Part shown: positions 8,188 through 15,529 of the stretch, piece by piece
How positions within the stretch are numbered: the first letter of the stretch is position 1
Layout of the letters: every line of letters begins with the position of its first letter
Assembly: GCA_016177865.1 (NCBI GenBank)
Contig: JACOUJ010000063.1
Span: forward strand, 1 to 23,158
Length of the DNA stretch: 23,158 nucleotides
Origin: Candidatus Rokuibacteriota bacterium
GTDB taxonomy: Bacteria; Methylomirabilota; Methylomirabilia; Rokubacteriales; JACOUJ01
Direction of reading: 5' to 3'
Made by a program: the position numbers and the translations under genes
The notes under the pieces: generated by a model
What the model was told of the DNA's origin: nothing
Seen by the model: only the letters and a program-made list of their open reading frames with translations
Databases searched by the model: none

Positions 8188-8789
8188 TCCTGCGGCTGGT
8201 TGGGCTCGCCGTAGTGGTGGGAGTGATGGCGGTCGCCTTCACCCCCGCGGTCAACATCGTGGCGCAGTCGCTGCGCGAGTCTGAGAGGATCGATCGGGCG
8301 GACGCCATCGTCGTGCTGGGGGGCGGGCTCCAGCAGGATGGGAGCCTGACCGACGCATCGCTGCGGCGGGCGGTTCACGGTATCGTGCTGTACCGCCGCC
8401 AGTTCAGTGCCGTGATCGTCTTTCTGGGGCCGAGCCGGCGCGTCGGGCCGCCTGAGGACGCGGTCCGCGCGGCTCTCGCCCGGAACCTGGGCGTGGCCGA
8501 GGCGGGCATCGTCACCGTGCCCGGCGCGAGGACCACCTGGGAGGAGGTCGAGCGGGCGCGTGGCGTCCTGGCCGCCCGGGGTGCCCGGCGCGTACTGGTC
8601 GTGACGGACTCCCAGCACATGTACCGGGCTCGGCGGCTGTTCGAGCGCGCCGGCTTCCAGGTCCTGGCCGCGCCCGTGGACGAGGTTTCCGGCGCCGCTC
8701 GCTCGCCGGAGGATCGGCTGCGGCTGGCACGTCGGGTGGGGGAGGAGCTGGCCGCCCGGCTCTACTATCGCGCGCTCGGCCAGCTCTGA
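8184..8789 (+). CDS. YdcF/SanA-like (DUF218) membrane-anchored protein
   Basis: A 201-residue protein with an N-terminal membrane anchor (about 3-24) followed by the DUF218 fold. DAIVVLGGGLQQDGS starts near residue 39, the middle has TDASLRRAVHGIVLYR, and the end has VPGARTTWEEVERARGVL and VLVVTDSQHMYRARRLFERAG, the usual family blocks. DUF218 proteins (SanA, ElyC, YdcF) are linked to envelope polysaccharide and peptidoglycan homeostasis; the chemistry is not established for this group. The ATG overlaps the stop of the membrane protein gene (ATGA), so the two are translationally coupled. It ends the plus-strand run, facing the convergent paralog gene 132 bases away. The family call is strong; the exact function is unknown. 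Confidence 0.87.
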   Translation: MILRLVGLAVVVGVMAVAFTPAVNIVAQSLRESERIDRADAIVVLGGGLQQDGSLTDASLRRAVHGIVLYRRQFSAVIVFLGPSRRVGPPEDAVRAALARNLGVAEAGIVTVPGARTTWEEVERARGVLAARGARRVLVVTDSQHMYRARRLFERAGFQVLAAPVDEVSGAARSPEDRLRLARRVGEELAARLYYRALGQL

Positions 8790-8819
8790 GGCGGCACGGA
8801 GGAGCGGGCGGTCGTGCTC

Positions 8820-8890
8820 GCCGCCGAGGCGGCACCGGCTGCGCGCTCTTCGGTTTCGACCTCGGAGCGGCGGTCGGGTTCACCCGGCCG
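8820..8890. terminator. GC-rich inverted repeats between convergent genes (weak terminator candidate)
   Basis: The 132-base gap between the convergent stops at 8789 and 8922 has two dyads. GCCGCC (8820-8825) pairs with GGCGGC (8828-8833) around a 2-base centre. CGGTCGGG (8871-8878) pairs with CCCGGCCG (8883-8890) around a TTCA loop, with one G-T pair. Neither is followed by a T run on either strand, so intrinsic termination is only a possibility. Confidence 0.3.
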
Positions 8891-8921
8891 AACGGCGTGT
8901 GGGCCTCGGAAGCCTGTCGCT

Positions 8922-10556
8922 CTACGACGGCCCCGCGGCATCGGCGTCCGCGCGGAGCCCGGACAAGCGCTCCTGAAGCCACTGGCAACCGAGGCCGACC
9001 AGCGCCATCGCCGGAAGGAGCAAGGCCAGCCGCAAGCGGACGAGCGTGCCGAGGTTCACGACCGTCAACGCCAGCCCGGCCGCGGCGAGGCCTACGAAGA
9101 CCAGGATCAGCAGGCGATCGGGGCGGCCGGAGGCGATCGCCAGGCAGCCCGCTACGGCCAGGGGGAGAACCAGCACGTAGATCAGGAGCGCCTCGACCGC
9201 AGCCAGCTGCTTGAAGAGGCCGGTGCGGCCGCCCGGGCTCTGCCACTCGGACGGCAGGGGCGAGAAGAGAACGAGCGCCAGGCCACGCGGCAGAAAGGCG
9301 ACGACGTCGCTCAGCGAGTGGAAGCGCACCTCGGGGGCGACCTGGGTGCCGCCCTGAATCAGCGAGCGCTCCCGGAAGTCGTCGATGCTCCGCACGGGAT
9401 CGGCGAGGTCCGCCCACAAGCGCTGGAGGGCGCTCTCGCTAGCCGGTGCTGGCGACTCCGCGGGTGGGGGCGGCTGGGCCGCCCCATCGAGTCCGAGGGG
9501 TTCGAGGCGTCGGCCGAGGGCGCTGGCGGCGCCCACCTGGCCGCTCGAGAGGTGGGCCACGAGTTCCCGAAGCGCGGCGACCTCGTCGTGGTCGCCCGCG
9601 CGCTGCCAGGCGATGCCGAGCCGCAGGTGGCCGCGCTCGGCGTGAGCAGGTGCCACCAGGCGTGGGAGGTCGAGGTGGGCGCCGATGAAGACAGCGACGA
9701 GCGACGTCGCCAGCAGCGCCGTGGCGCCCCCCAGCCGCCGGGCGTTGGCGGCGGGGCGGGGGAGCAGCGTGAGGAGGATCACGCCGATCGACAACGCCAG
9801 CGCCACGGCCAGGTAGGATCGGACCCGGTACAGGGCGACCATGACGACGAGAAACGAGCCCAGGCGGAGCGCCATCGTCGTCGCCGAGTGGCGCGTGGCG
9901 GTCAGCTCGGCGGTGCTCAGGAAAAGCAGCGTCATGAGCAGCGCCAAGGCCAGAGGGTCGCGCAGGAGCTGAGCCGACCATAGCAGGAGCTGTGGCCAGA
10001 ACGCGGCCAGGACGGCCGCGGTCCGGGCGCCTAGCGGGCCGCTTAGCTGCCCTCCTAAGCGGAAGGCGGCGATGGCGACCACGGCGTGCAACGGCGCATT
10101 CAGGAGGGTCGCGGTCAGCGGATGCGGTCCGAACAGGAGGTAGACGGCGGCGGTCAGCACGAAGAAGTCGGCATGCTCCCGGTGGGGGAACTCCGTGCCC
10201 TGGAGCCAGGACGCCAGCATCTGCTGGGCCAGAGTGTGGTAGCTATAGGCGTCCCAGGCGAGGGTCCAGAAGCCGCCCCCAAGCTGGAACTGTGAGAGGA
10301 TGGGGAGTCGCCAGGCGGAGATAGACCACAGAGCGATGGCGAGCAGGACGACGGTAGCGTAGGCGCCCATGACGACACGCTCGAGGAACGGCCCGCCCGT
10401 CCGGTGGGCGAGCCACCGGACCCCCAGGAACCCCACGAGAACGATGAGTGCCGCGTTCAGGATCGGACCCCGGCGGAAGAGGATGCAGGCAACGACGGCG
10501 ACCGCCGCGAGGACCAGCGTCGTGCCGCGGCCAATCCATTTCGGTCGAGAAGGCAT
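8922..10556 (-). CDS. Polytopic GT-C-like membrane protein, paralog of the 6391-8187 product
   Basis: A 544-residue membrane protein and the only minus-strand gene in the window. Hydrophobic segments recur near 12-45, 63-80, 132-165, 178-215, 230-265, 277-293, 416-436, 450-474 and 480-520. It matches the 6391-8187 product along its whole length. FWTLAWDAYSYHTLA (96-110, D102) aligns with the FAFDSRSYH loop, and GTEFP, FGPHPL, SAQLLRD, FLPRGLALVLFSPLPSEW and VVNLGTLVRLRL align in order. The soluble loop (about 300-410) is less repeat-like and Pro/Ala-rich (QPPPPAESPAPASES). The likely role is a membrane glycosyltransferase acting on lipid-linked sugars, or a related glycan-handling protein. 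No Shine-Dalgarno site precedes the ATG at 10556, and a promoter-like pair lies so close that the mRNA may be leaderless. Confidence 0.82.
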   Translation of the reverse strand: MPSRPKWIGRGTTLVLAAVAVVACILFRRGPILNAALIVLVGFLGVRWLAHRTGGPFLERVVMGAYATVVLLAIALWSISAWRLPILSQFQLGGGFWTLAWDAYSYHTLAQQMLASWLQGTEFPHREHADFFVLTAAVYLLFGPHPLTATLLNAPLHAVVAIAAFRLGGQLSGPLGARTAAVLAAFWPQLLLWSAQLLRDPLALALLMTLLFLSTAELTATRHSATTMALRLGSFLVVMVALYRVRSYLAVALALSIGVILLTLLPRPAANARRLGGATALLATSLVAVFIGAHLDLPRLVAPAHAERGHLRLGIAWQRAGDHDEVAALRELVAHLSSGQVGAASALGRRLEPLGLDGAAQPPPPAESPAPASESALQRLWADLADPVRSIDDFRERSLIQGGTQVAPEVRFHSLSDVVAFLPRGLALVLFSPLPSEWQSPGGRTGLFKQLAAVEALLIYVLVLPLAVAGCLAIASGRPDRLLILVFVGLAAAGLALTVVNLGTLVRLRLALLLPAMALVGLGCQWLQERLSGLRADADAAGPS

Positions 10557-10561
10557 GCCCT

Positions 10562-10591
10562 ACCATACGGTGACGCTCGTGGATCTGACAA
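10562..10591 (-). promoter_or_regulatory. Candidate sigma70-type promoter for the minus-strand membrane gene
   Basis: Read on the minus strand, TTGTCA (10591-10586) is followed after 18 bases by TATGGT (10567-10562). These match the -35 and -10 consensus at five and four of six positions. A start 6-7 bases downstream of the -10 falls at about the ATG at 10556, which would make a leaderless transcript. The pair lies in the 63-base divergent gap, so a promoter for the 10620 gene may overlap it. Confidence 0.35.
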
Positions 10592-10619
10592 GACCGGACC
10601 GCGCCATCGATCGGGGACG

Positions 10620-11810
10620 ATGAAGGAGACCGGCGTCCCCGTCCGCGTGGCCCGGGTCATCGCCCGCCTGAACGTCGGCGGGCCGGCCCAGCACGTCGTG
10701 ACCCTGTGCGCCCGCCTGCCGAGCGCACGGTACGAGTCGGTCCTGCTGACCGGGCGCGAGGGACCCCGGGAGGGCAGCATGGCCGACCTTGCCACCCAGG
10801 CGGGGGTACGGCTGGTTCCGGTCCCGGGGCTCGGGCGCGAAGTCGCGCCCCTCGGCGACGCGAGAGCGCTCGTCTTTCTGTATCGGTTCTTCCGTCGCTT
10901 CCGCCCGGACATCGTCCACACCCACACCGCGAAGGCGGGCGCCCTCGGGCGGGTGGCCGCGCGTCTGGCCGGAGTCCCTGTGGTCGCCCACACCTATCAC
11001 GGCCATGTGCTCCACAGCTACTTCTCGCGGCCGGCCACGTGGCTGTTTGCGACCATCGAGCGCGCGCTGGCCCGGATCAGCACTTGCCTGTTCACGGTGA
11101 GCGAGTCGGTGAAGGACGAGTTGGCCCGCTGCCGCATTGGGCGACCCGGACAGCTGGTGGTGGTGCCCCTCGGCCTCGACCTCCGGCAGCTCCTCGAGGC
11201 CGAGGCGTGGCGCGGCTCGCTTCGGGCCGAGCTAGGGCTGCCGCCGGGCGCGCCGCTGATCGGCGTCGTGGCCCGGCTGGTGCCCATTAAGCGTCACGAG
11301 CAGTTCCTCCGGGCGGCGGCGCTGGTCCGGCCGCGGAGCCCGGGCTGCCACTTCCTGATTGTCGGGGACGGCGAGCGGGGAGCGGAGCTCGAGAAGCTGG
11401 CCCGACGCGAAGGGTTGGCGGACTGCCTGCACTTCCTCGGCTGGCGGCGCGACCTCGACCGGATCTACGCCGACCTCGACGTCGTCGCGCTGACCTCGGC
11501 CAACGAGGGCTCGCCGGTCTCGCTGATCGAGGCCATGGCAGCGGGCTGCCCGGTGGTCGCCACCCGTGTGGGAGGCGTGCCCGATCTCGTCGAGGAGGGC
11601 GTCAACGGCCTCCTGGTGCGCCCTGGCGATCCCGCTGCCCTGGCCGACGCCCTGGTCGACCTGCTCGAGGATCCCGAGCGGAGGCGACGGTTCGGCGCGA
11701 ACGGCCGCAAGCGCGTGTACCCCGCCTACGGGGCGGAGCGCCTGGTGGCGGACGTCGACCGGCTCTACACGGAGTTGCTGGAGCGTCGCGGAGATGGAAA
11801 TGCCAGGTGA
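10620..11810 (+). CDS. GT4-family glycosyltransferase
   Basis: A 396-residue GT-B enzyme with textbook GT4 features. It starts RVARVIARLNVGGPAQHVV (9-27), with the GGP loop of the acceptor domain. IVHTHTAKAGALGRVAARLAG follows at 98-118, then VVPLGLDLRQL. The donor-domain block GVVARLVPIKRHEQFLRAA leads to the donor-binding EX7E motif with E296 and E304 in EGSPVSLIE, then EAMAAGCPVVATRVGGVPDLV. These last blocks are typical of enzymes using UDP- or GDP-sugars in lipid-linked oligosaccharide or capsule assembly. ATG 10620 opens a new plus-strand run, divergent from the minus-strand gene; only a weak GGGGA lies upstream. The frame remains open upstream, into DNA antisense to that gene. The stop overlaps the next gene by about 17 bases. 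Confidence 0.92.
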   Translation: MKETGVPVRVARVIARLNVGGPAQHVVTLCARLPSARYESVLLTGREGPREGSMADLATQAGVRLVPVPGLGREVAPLGDARALVFLYRFFRRFRPDIVHTHTAKAGALGRVAARLAGVPVVAHTYHGHVLHSYFSRPATWLFATIERALARISTCLFTVSESVKDELARCRIGRPGQLVVVPLGLDLRQLLEAEAWRGSLRAELGLPPGAPLIGVVARLVPIKRHEQFLRAAALVRPRSPGCHFLIVGDGERGAELEKLARREGLADCLHFLGWRRDLDRIYADLDVVALTSANEGSPVSLIEAMAAGCPVVATRVGGVPDLVEEGVNGLLVRPGDPAALADALVDLLEDPERRRRFGANGRKRVYPAYGAERLVADVDRLYTELLERRGDGNAR

Positions 11811-13374
11811 CGAGCGGGTGGGCACGGTGTCGAAGCTCAATTTCGTGAGGGATCCGAAGTTCCTCCTCATGTATTCGCCGCTCCAGTTTCGGCCGGATGA
11901 CAGCGCCAAACCAGATGGGTCGCTGGCGCTGCCCTATCTGGCAGCGGCGCTCCGGCAGCAGGACTACGAGGTAGCCATTCTGGACGCCTGTGTTGGCAAC
12001 GAGCGCCATAGCTTGAAGGACACGTTCTATCACAAGGTTGAGCTGCCGAACGGACTGATCCGGATTGGCATGTCGCCCGATGATATTGCCAAAGAGATTG
12101 CGCCGTATGACGTCATCGGCATCACGTCGATCTTCACAGCGCAGACCTCCAGGGTGATCGAGGTGGTGAAGCTGGTGAAGCAGGTGGATCCATCCAAACT
12201 GGTGGTTCTGGGTGGCGTCAACGCCCGGACTCTGACCGCACGATTCTTCGAAGCCGGGGCCGACGCGATTTGCCTCTCCGAGGCGGAGACGACTATTTTA
12301 GAGATTGGGGACGCGTTGCGTCGTGGCAACCGCGACTTTTCCAAGATAGCGGGAGTGACGTTCGTCCAAGGCGGTCGTGTCATCACCAATCCGCAGGCGT
12401 TTGTCGAGCAGAATCTGGACAATTTGCCTATTCCTGCCTGGGAGATGCTGCCGTTGAAGAGATACTGGGAAATTGCCCGGCCGCATGGCGGAGGCTTCAG
12501 TCCGGAGAACCGGATTCGGTACGGCTCGCTCATGACGTCACGAGGATGCCCGTTCAAGTGTGAGTATTGCCATATTTCCAAGGAAGTGGAGGGCTCCCCT
12601 TTCGGAAACATTCGGAGCCTGCGCTCGAAGTCCGTCGAGCGGGTTATCCGTGAGATTGATATCTTGAAAGATCTGAGTGTGGAGTATGTCTTCGTGGAGG
12701 ATGACAGCCTGTTGGCGAAGAAAAAGAGGGCCATGAGTATCTTTGCGGAAATCAAAAAGAGGAAATTGACGCTCAGCGACGTTAACGGCGTCAACGTGAT
12801 GCACCTGTTCACGAAGGCTGATGGCAAGCGCGTCGTGGACCGAGAGCTGTTGGAGTCGATGGTCGAGGCCGGATTCAGAGAGCTGACGCTGCCATTCGAG
12901 TCTGGCTCTCAACGAATCATTGACCAGTACGCCACGGGCAAACTCGATCTCGGCCTCGATCTGATTTCTCTTATTCGCACGGCGAAAGAGCTGGGATTGA
13001 TCGTCGGAGGCAATTACACGTTTGGATACCCTGATGAGACCTATGATGAGTTGACCGAGACCATTATGTTGGCGGAGCGCCACATGGATGCCGGACTGGA
13101 CCGAGCCAATGTCATGATCATTGTGCCGTTTCCTGGAACGGTGCTGTACGAGCAGGCCCTGGCGGGTGGCTATCTGGCGCCGGACTTCGATCCCGACTTT
13201 ATGAACTGGATGTATCCGACGATGAAGAACACGATCATCCACCCAGAGGTCTTGCGATATGTCAACAAAATCTGTTGGCGGTTGCTCAATCACTCCTGGA
13301 GAATCGAGAATATATCCTCGATGGCGCTGGCAGAGGCTCATGCGGCGCTGAAGAGTCTCGAATCAACCGCATAG
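11794..13374 (+). CDS. B12-binding-type radical SAM protein
   Basis: A 526-residue protein. The N-terminal ~200 residues have the layout of a cobalamin-binding domain: LALPYLAAALRQQDYEVAILDA (44-65), DVIGITSIFTAQTSR (106-120), VVLGGVNARTL and ADAICLSEAETTILEIGDAL. The linker NLDNLPIPAWEMLP then leads to the radical SAM core. SRGCPFKCEYCH supplies the CxxxCxxC cluster (C252, C256, C259), with the later blocks FVEDDSL, LTLPFESGSQRII and GGNYTFGYPDET typical of this superfamily. The usual B12 His of a DxHxxG motif is not visible, so cobalamin binding is uncertain. Related enzymes C-methylate sugars or natural products, or act on lipids; here a sugar-modifying role is inferred. The start could be ATG 11794 or 11800. 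The gene is much less GC-rich than its upstream neighbours, a sign of separate acquisition. Confidence 0.88.
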   Translation: MEMPGDERVGTVSKLNFVRDPKFLLMYSPLQFRPDDSAKPDGSLALPYLAAALRQQDYEVAILDACVGNERHSLKDTFYHKVELPNGLIRIGMSPDDIAKEIAPYDVIGITSIFTAQTSRVIEVVKLVKQVDPSKLVVLGGVNARTLTARFFEAGADAICLSEAETTILEIGDALRRGNRDFSKIAGVTFVQGGRVITNPQAFVEQNLDNLPIPAWEMLPLKRYWEIARPHGGGFSPENRIRYGSLMTSRGCPFKCEYCHISKEVEGSPFGNIRSLRSKSVERVIREIDILKDLSVEYVFVEDDSLLAKKKRAMSIFAEIKKRKLTLSDVNGVNVMHLFTKADGKRVVDRELLESMVEAGFRELTLPFESGSQRIIDQYATGKLDLGLDLISLIRTAKELGLIVGGNYTFGYPDETYDELTETIMLAERHMDAGLDRANVMIIVPFPGTVLYEQALAGGYLAPDFDPDFMNWMYPTMKNTIIHPEVLRYVNKICWRLLNHSWRIENISSMALAEAHAALKSLESTA

Positions 13375-13523
13375 AGAGAGTAGACCGGGAGAAGAACAGC
13401 GCACGTCTGGGGGAGACGGTGCTGGCGGAGGGTGGAAATCCGTTCAAGCGCGGAGCGTAGCGGGGGGTTGCGAGAGCGGGGCTGGCTGTCAGGCGGCCCG
13501 CTGCTACGGGCGAGGGACGTCCC
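13375..13523. other. Intergenic segment with a small hairpin and a Shine-Dalgarno site
   Basis: No coding sequence is supported in these 149 bases. GCCCG (13496-13500) and CGGGC (13507-13511) can form a 5-bp stem. This is followed at once by GAGGGA (13512-13517), six bases before the GTG at 13524. The hairpin could affect initiation, but nothing more can be said. No clear promoter or T-run terminator was seen. Confidence 0.4.
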
Positions 13524-14576
13524 GTGAAGCGAGTTCTCATCACCGGCAGCAGCGGCTTGATCGGGTCCGAAGCGGTCACGTTCTTTGATACCAGAGGCTG
13601 GGAGGTCCACGGCGTCGACAACAACATGCGGCGCGATTTCTTCGGGCCCGACGGCGACACCACCTGGAATCTCGAGCGTCTCAAGAAGGCGACGCGGCGC
13701 TTCACGCACCATGACCTGGACATCCGCGACCGGCCCGCCGTCCTCGATCTTGTCCGCCGGGAGCGACCGCACCTGTTCATCCACTGTGCGGCACAGCCCT
13801 CGCACGACCTCGCGAAGGATCGGCCCTTCGATGACTTTGAGGTCAACGCGTTGGGGACGCTGAATCTGCTGGAGGCAACGCGCCGCTACTGCGCGGAGTC
13901 GCCCTTCGTCTTCATGAGCACGAACAAGGTATACGGGGACGCGCCAAACGAACTCCCTCTGGTTGAGCTGGAGACGCGGTACGACTACGCGGATCCAGCG
14001 CACCACGGGGGCATCGATGAGACGTGCCGGGTGGACGCGTGCCTCCACAGCCTCTTCGGGGCGTCGAAGCTTGCGGCGGACGTGATGGTGCAGGAGTATG
14101 GTCGCTACTTCGGCATGCCGGCCGTGTGCTTTCGCGGAGGCTGCCTGACCGGTCCGAACCACTCGGGAGCCGAGCTTCACGGCTTCCTCGCCTACCTGGC
14201 CCGAGCCGTCAGGGACGGCCGGACCTACCGCGTGTACGGCTACAAGGGCAAGCAGGTGCGGGACAACATCCACTCCTACGACGTGTGCACGGCCATACTC
14301 GCCTTCTACGAGCACCCGCGCGTGGCGGCGGTGTATAACCTCGGGGGCGCGCGGACGAACAGCGTGTCGGTCATCGAGGCGATCGCGCGGTTCGAAGAGC
14401 TCCTCGGCAAGCGACTGAAGGTGGATTACGTCGAGGCTCCGCGGGTCGGAGATCATATCTGCTACATCACGAGTCTCCAGCGGTTCATGACCGATTACCC
14501 GGAGTGGGGTGTTACGCGCTCGCTTGAGGATATCTTCCGCGAGCTCGCGGGGCAGCGCGTCGAAACGCCGTCGTGA
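13524..14576 (+). CDS. NAD-dependent sugar epimerase (CDP-paratose 2-epimerase-like SDR)
   Basis: A 350-residue extended SDR. It opens KRVLITGSSGLIGSEAV with the Rossmann motif at 8-14, then GVDNNMRRDFFGPDG, IHCAAQPSHD (86-95) and FMSTNKVYGDAPNELPLVE (130-148). GCLTGPNHSGAELHGFL and GYKGKQVRDNIHSYDV follow; these blocks resemble CDP-paratose/tyvelose 2-epimerase-like proteins of O-antigen loci. At the place of the catalytic Tyr the protein has Phe (HSLFGASK, F178xxxK182). From memory this substitution is shared by a subfamily, so it may be a true variant and not a defect. The likely role is epimerisation of a nucleotide sugar for the glycan, substrate unknown. GTG 13524 follows a good Shine-Dalgarno site, and the stop overlaps the next GTG (GTGA), showing coupling with the GT2 gene. 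Confidence 0.85.
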   Translation: MKRVLITGSSGLIGSEAVTFFDTRGWEVHGVDNNMRRDFFGPDGDTTWNLERLKKATRRFTHHDLDIRDRPAVLDLVRRERPHLFIHCAAQPSHDLAKDRPFDDFEVNALGTLNLLEATRRYCAESPFVFMSTNKVYGDAPNELPLVELETRYDYADPAHHGGIDETCRVDACLHSLFGASKLAADVMVQEYGRYFGMPAVCFRGGCLTGPNHSGAELHGFLAYLARAVRDGRTYRVYGYKGKQVRDNIHSYDVCTAILAFYEHPRVAAVYNLGGARTNSVSVIEAIARFEELLGKRLKVDYVEAPRVGDHICYITSLQRFMTDYPEWGVTRSLEDIFRELAGQRVETPS

Positions 14577-15370
14577 AGCTCTCCGCAGTAATCCCTGCCC
14601 GCGACGAGGCCGGCAATATCGGCTCGACGATCGATCGCGTGTCAGAGCGGTTGCGACGAGAGCGGATTCCGTACGAGATCGTGGTGGTTGACGACGGGAG
14701 CCGCGATTCGACGGTTGGGGAGGTCATGGCCCGCGTCGCGGTCGACAAGCGGATTCGCCTGGTGTCGAACCCGGGCCCGCACGGATTCGGCTACGCGGTG
14801 CGCCGAGGTCTGGACGTCTCCGAGGGCGATGCCGTGGCGATCGTCATGGCAGATGGTTCCGATTCCCCCGAAGACCTGGTGAGCTACTACTACGTGGTTC
14901 GGGATCGGGCAGAGTGCGCCTTCGGCTCACGGTTCATCCGGGGTGCCCGGGTGGAGAACTACCCGACGCTCAAGCTGGTCCTCAACCGACTCGCGAACCT
15001 CTTCATCCGGGTGCTGTTTGGACTCCGCTACAACGATGTCACGAACGCGTTCAAGGCGTACCGGGCGAGCGTCATCGCGGGGTGCCGGCCACTTGTCTCG
15101 GCCCACTTCAACTTGACGGTCGAGCTCCCGCTGAAGGCGATCGTCCGGGGATACTCCTACGAGGTCGTACCCATCAGTTGGCAGCAGCGGGCCAGCGGCG
15201 CGTCGAGGCTCGGGCTCAAGGAGATGGGCAGTCGCTATCTCTTCATCGTGCTCTACGTCTGGCTTGAAAAGCTCTTGACTCGAGGCGACTATCGTCGGCC
15301 CACCGGGGAAGGCTTCATTCCGTGGCGCGACCCGATCCCAGTGTCGCGCGACGAGGCACCGTCCAACTGA
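14573..15370 (+). CDS. GT2-family glycosyltransferase (polyprenyl-phosphate sugar synthase-like)
   Basis: A 265-residue GT-A protein. It starts KLSAVIPARDEAGNIGSTI, with VVVDDGSRDST at 37-47 and the donor/metal block IVMADGSDSPEDLVSYY (90-106). FGSRFIRGARVENYP, NRLANLFIRVLFGLRYNDVTNAFKAYR and VVPISWQQRASGASRLGL follow. This order is that of DPM1/polyprenyl-phosphate mannose or glucose synthases. These move a sugar from GDP- or UDP-donor to a polyprenyl phosphate for later use by membrane GT-C enzymes. The C-terminus (about 222-236) has a short hydrophobic stretch but no pair of membrane helices. GTG start overlaps the epimerase stop. The next gene is a GT-C membrane protein, supporting a lipid-phosphate donor route. 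The sugar is not known. Confidence 0.88.
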   Translation: MKLSAVIPARDEAGNIGSTIDRVSERLRRERIPYEIVVVDDGSRDSTVGEVMARVAVDKRIRLVSNPGPHGFGYAVRRGLDVSEGDAVAIVMADGSDSPEDLVSYYYVVRDRAECAFGSRFIRGARVENYPTLKLVLNRLANLFIRVLFGLRYNDVTNAFKAYRASVIAGCRPLVSAHFNLTVELPLKAIVRGYSYEVVPISWQQRASGASRLGLKEMGSRYLFIVLYVWLEKLLTRGDYRRPTGEGFIPWRDPIPVSRDEAPSN

Positions 15371-15529
15371 ACACGCGGGACCGCCAAGAGGCGCGGTGGC
15401 GGTGCCTTGCCTGCAGGGCTCCTGGACTCGAGGTCGAGCGGTTCGCTCTGGGCTACGTTGGACCCCAATGGTCGCCGCTCTCCGCTCCGAGTGGCTGCTC
15501 CGCGGATGTTCCGCGACAGGACGGGCACA
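15371..15529. other. Intergenic segment upstream of the GT-C gene
   Basis: The 159 bases hold no supported gene. The reading frame of the next protein stays open through most of it, but its translation there is polar and low in similarity to any membrane-protein N-terminus. AGGA at 15518-15521 is eight bases before ATG 15530 and supports that start. No terminator with a T run was seen. Confidence 0.4.

Noticed and set aside
8814..9983. Plus-strand frame of 389 codons over the minus-strand membrane gene
   Set aside because: Its Gln/Glu/Arg-rich translation has no domain, while the minus strand encodes a full paralog of the 6391 product.
15371..15529. Possible hairpin ACCGCC...GGCGGT near 15380-15405 as a terminator
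   Set aside because: The stem is short with a long loop and no T run, so I do not call it.
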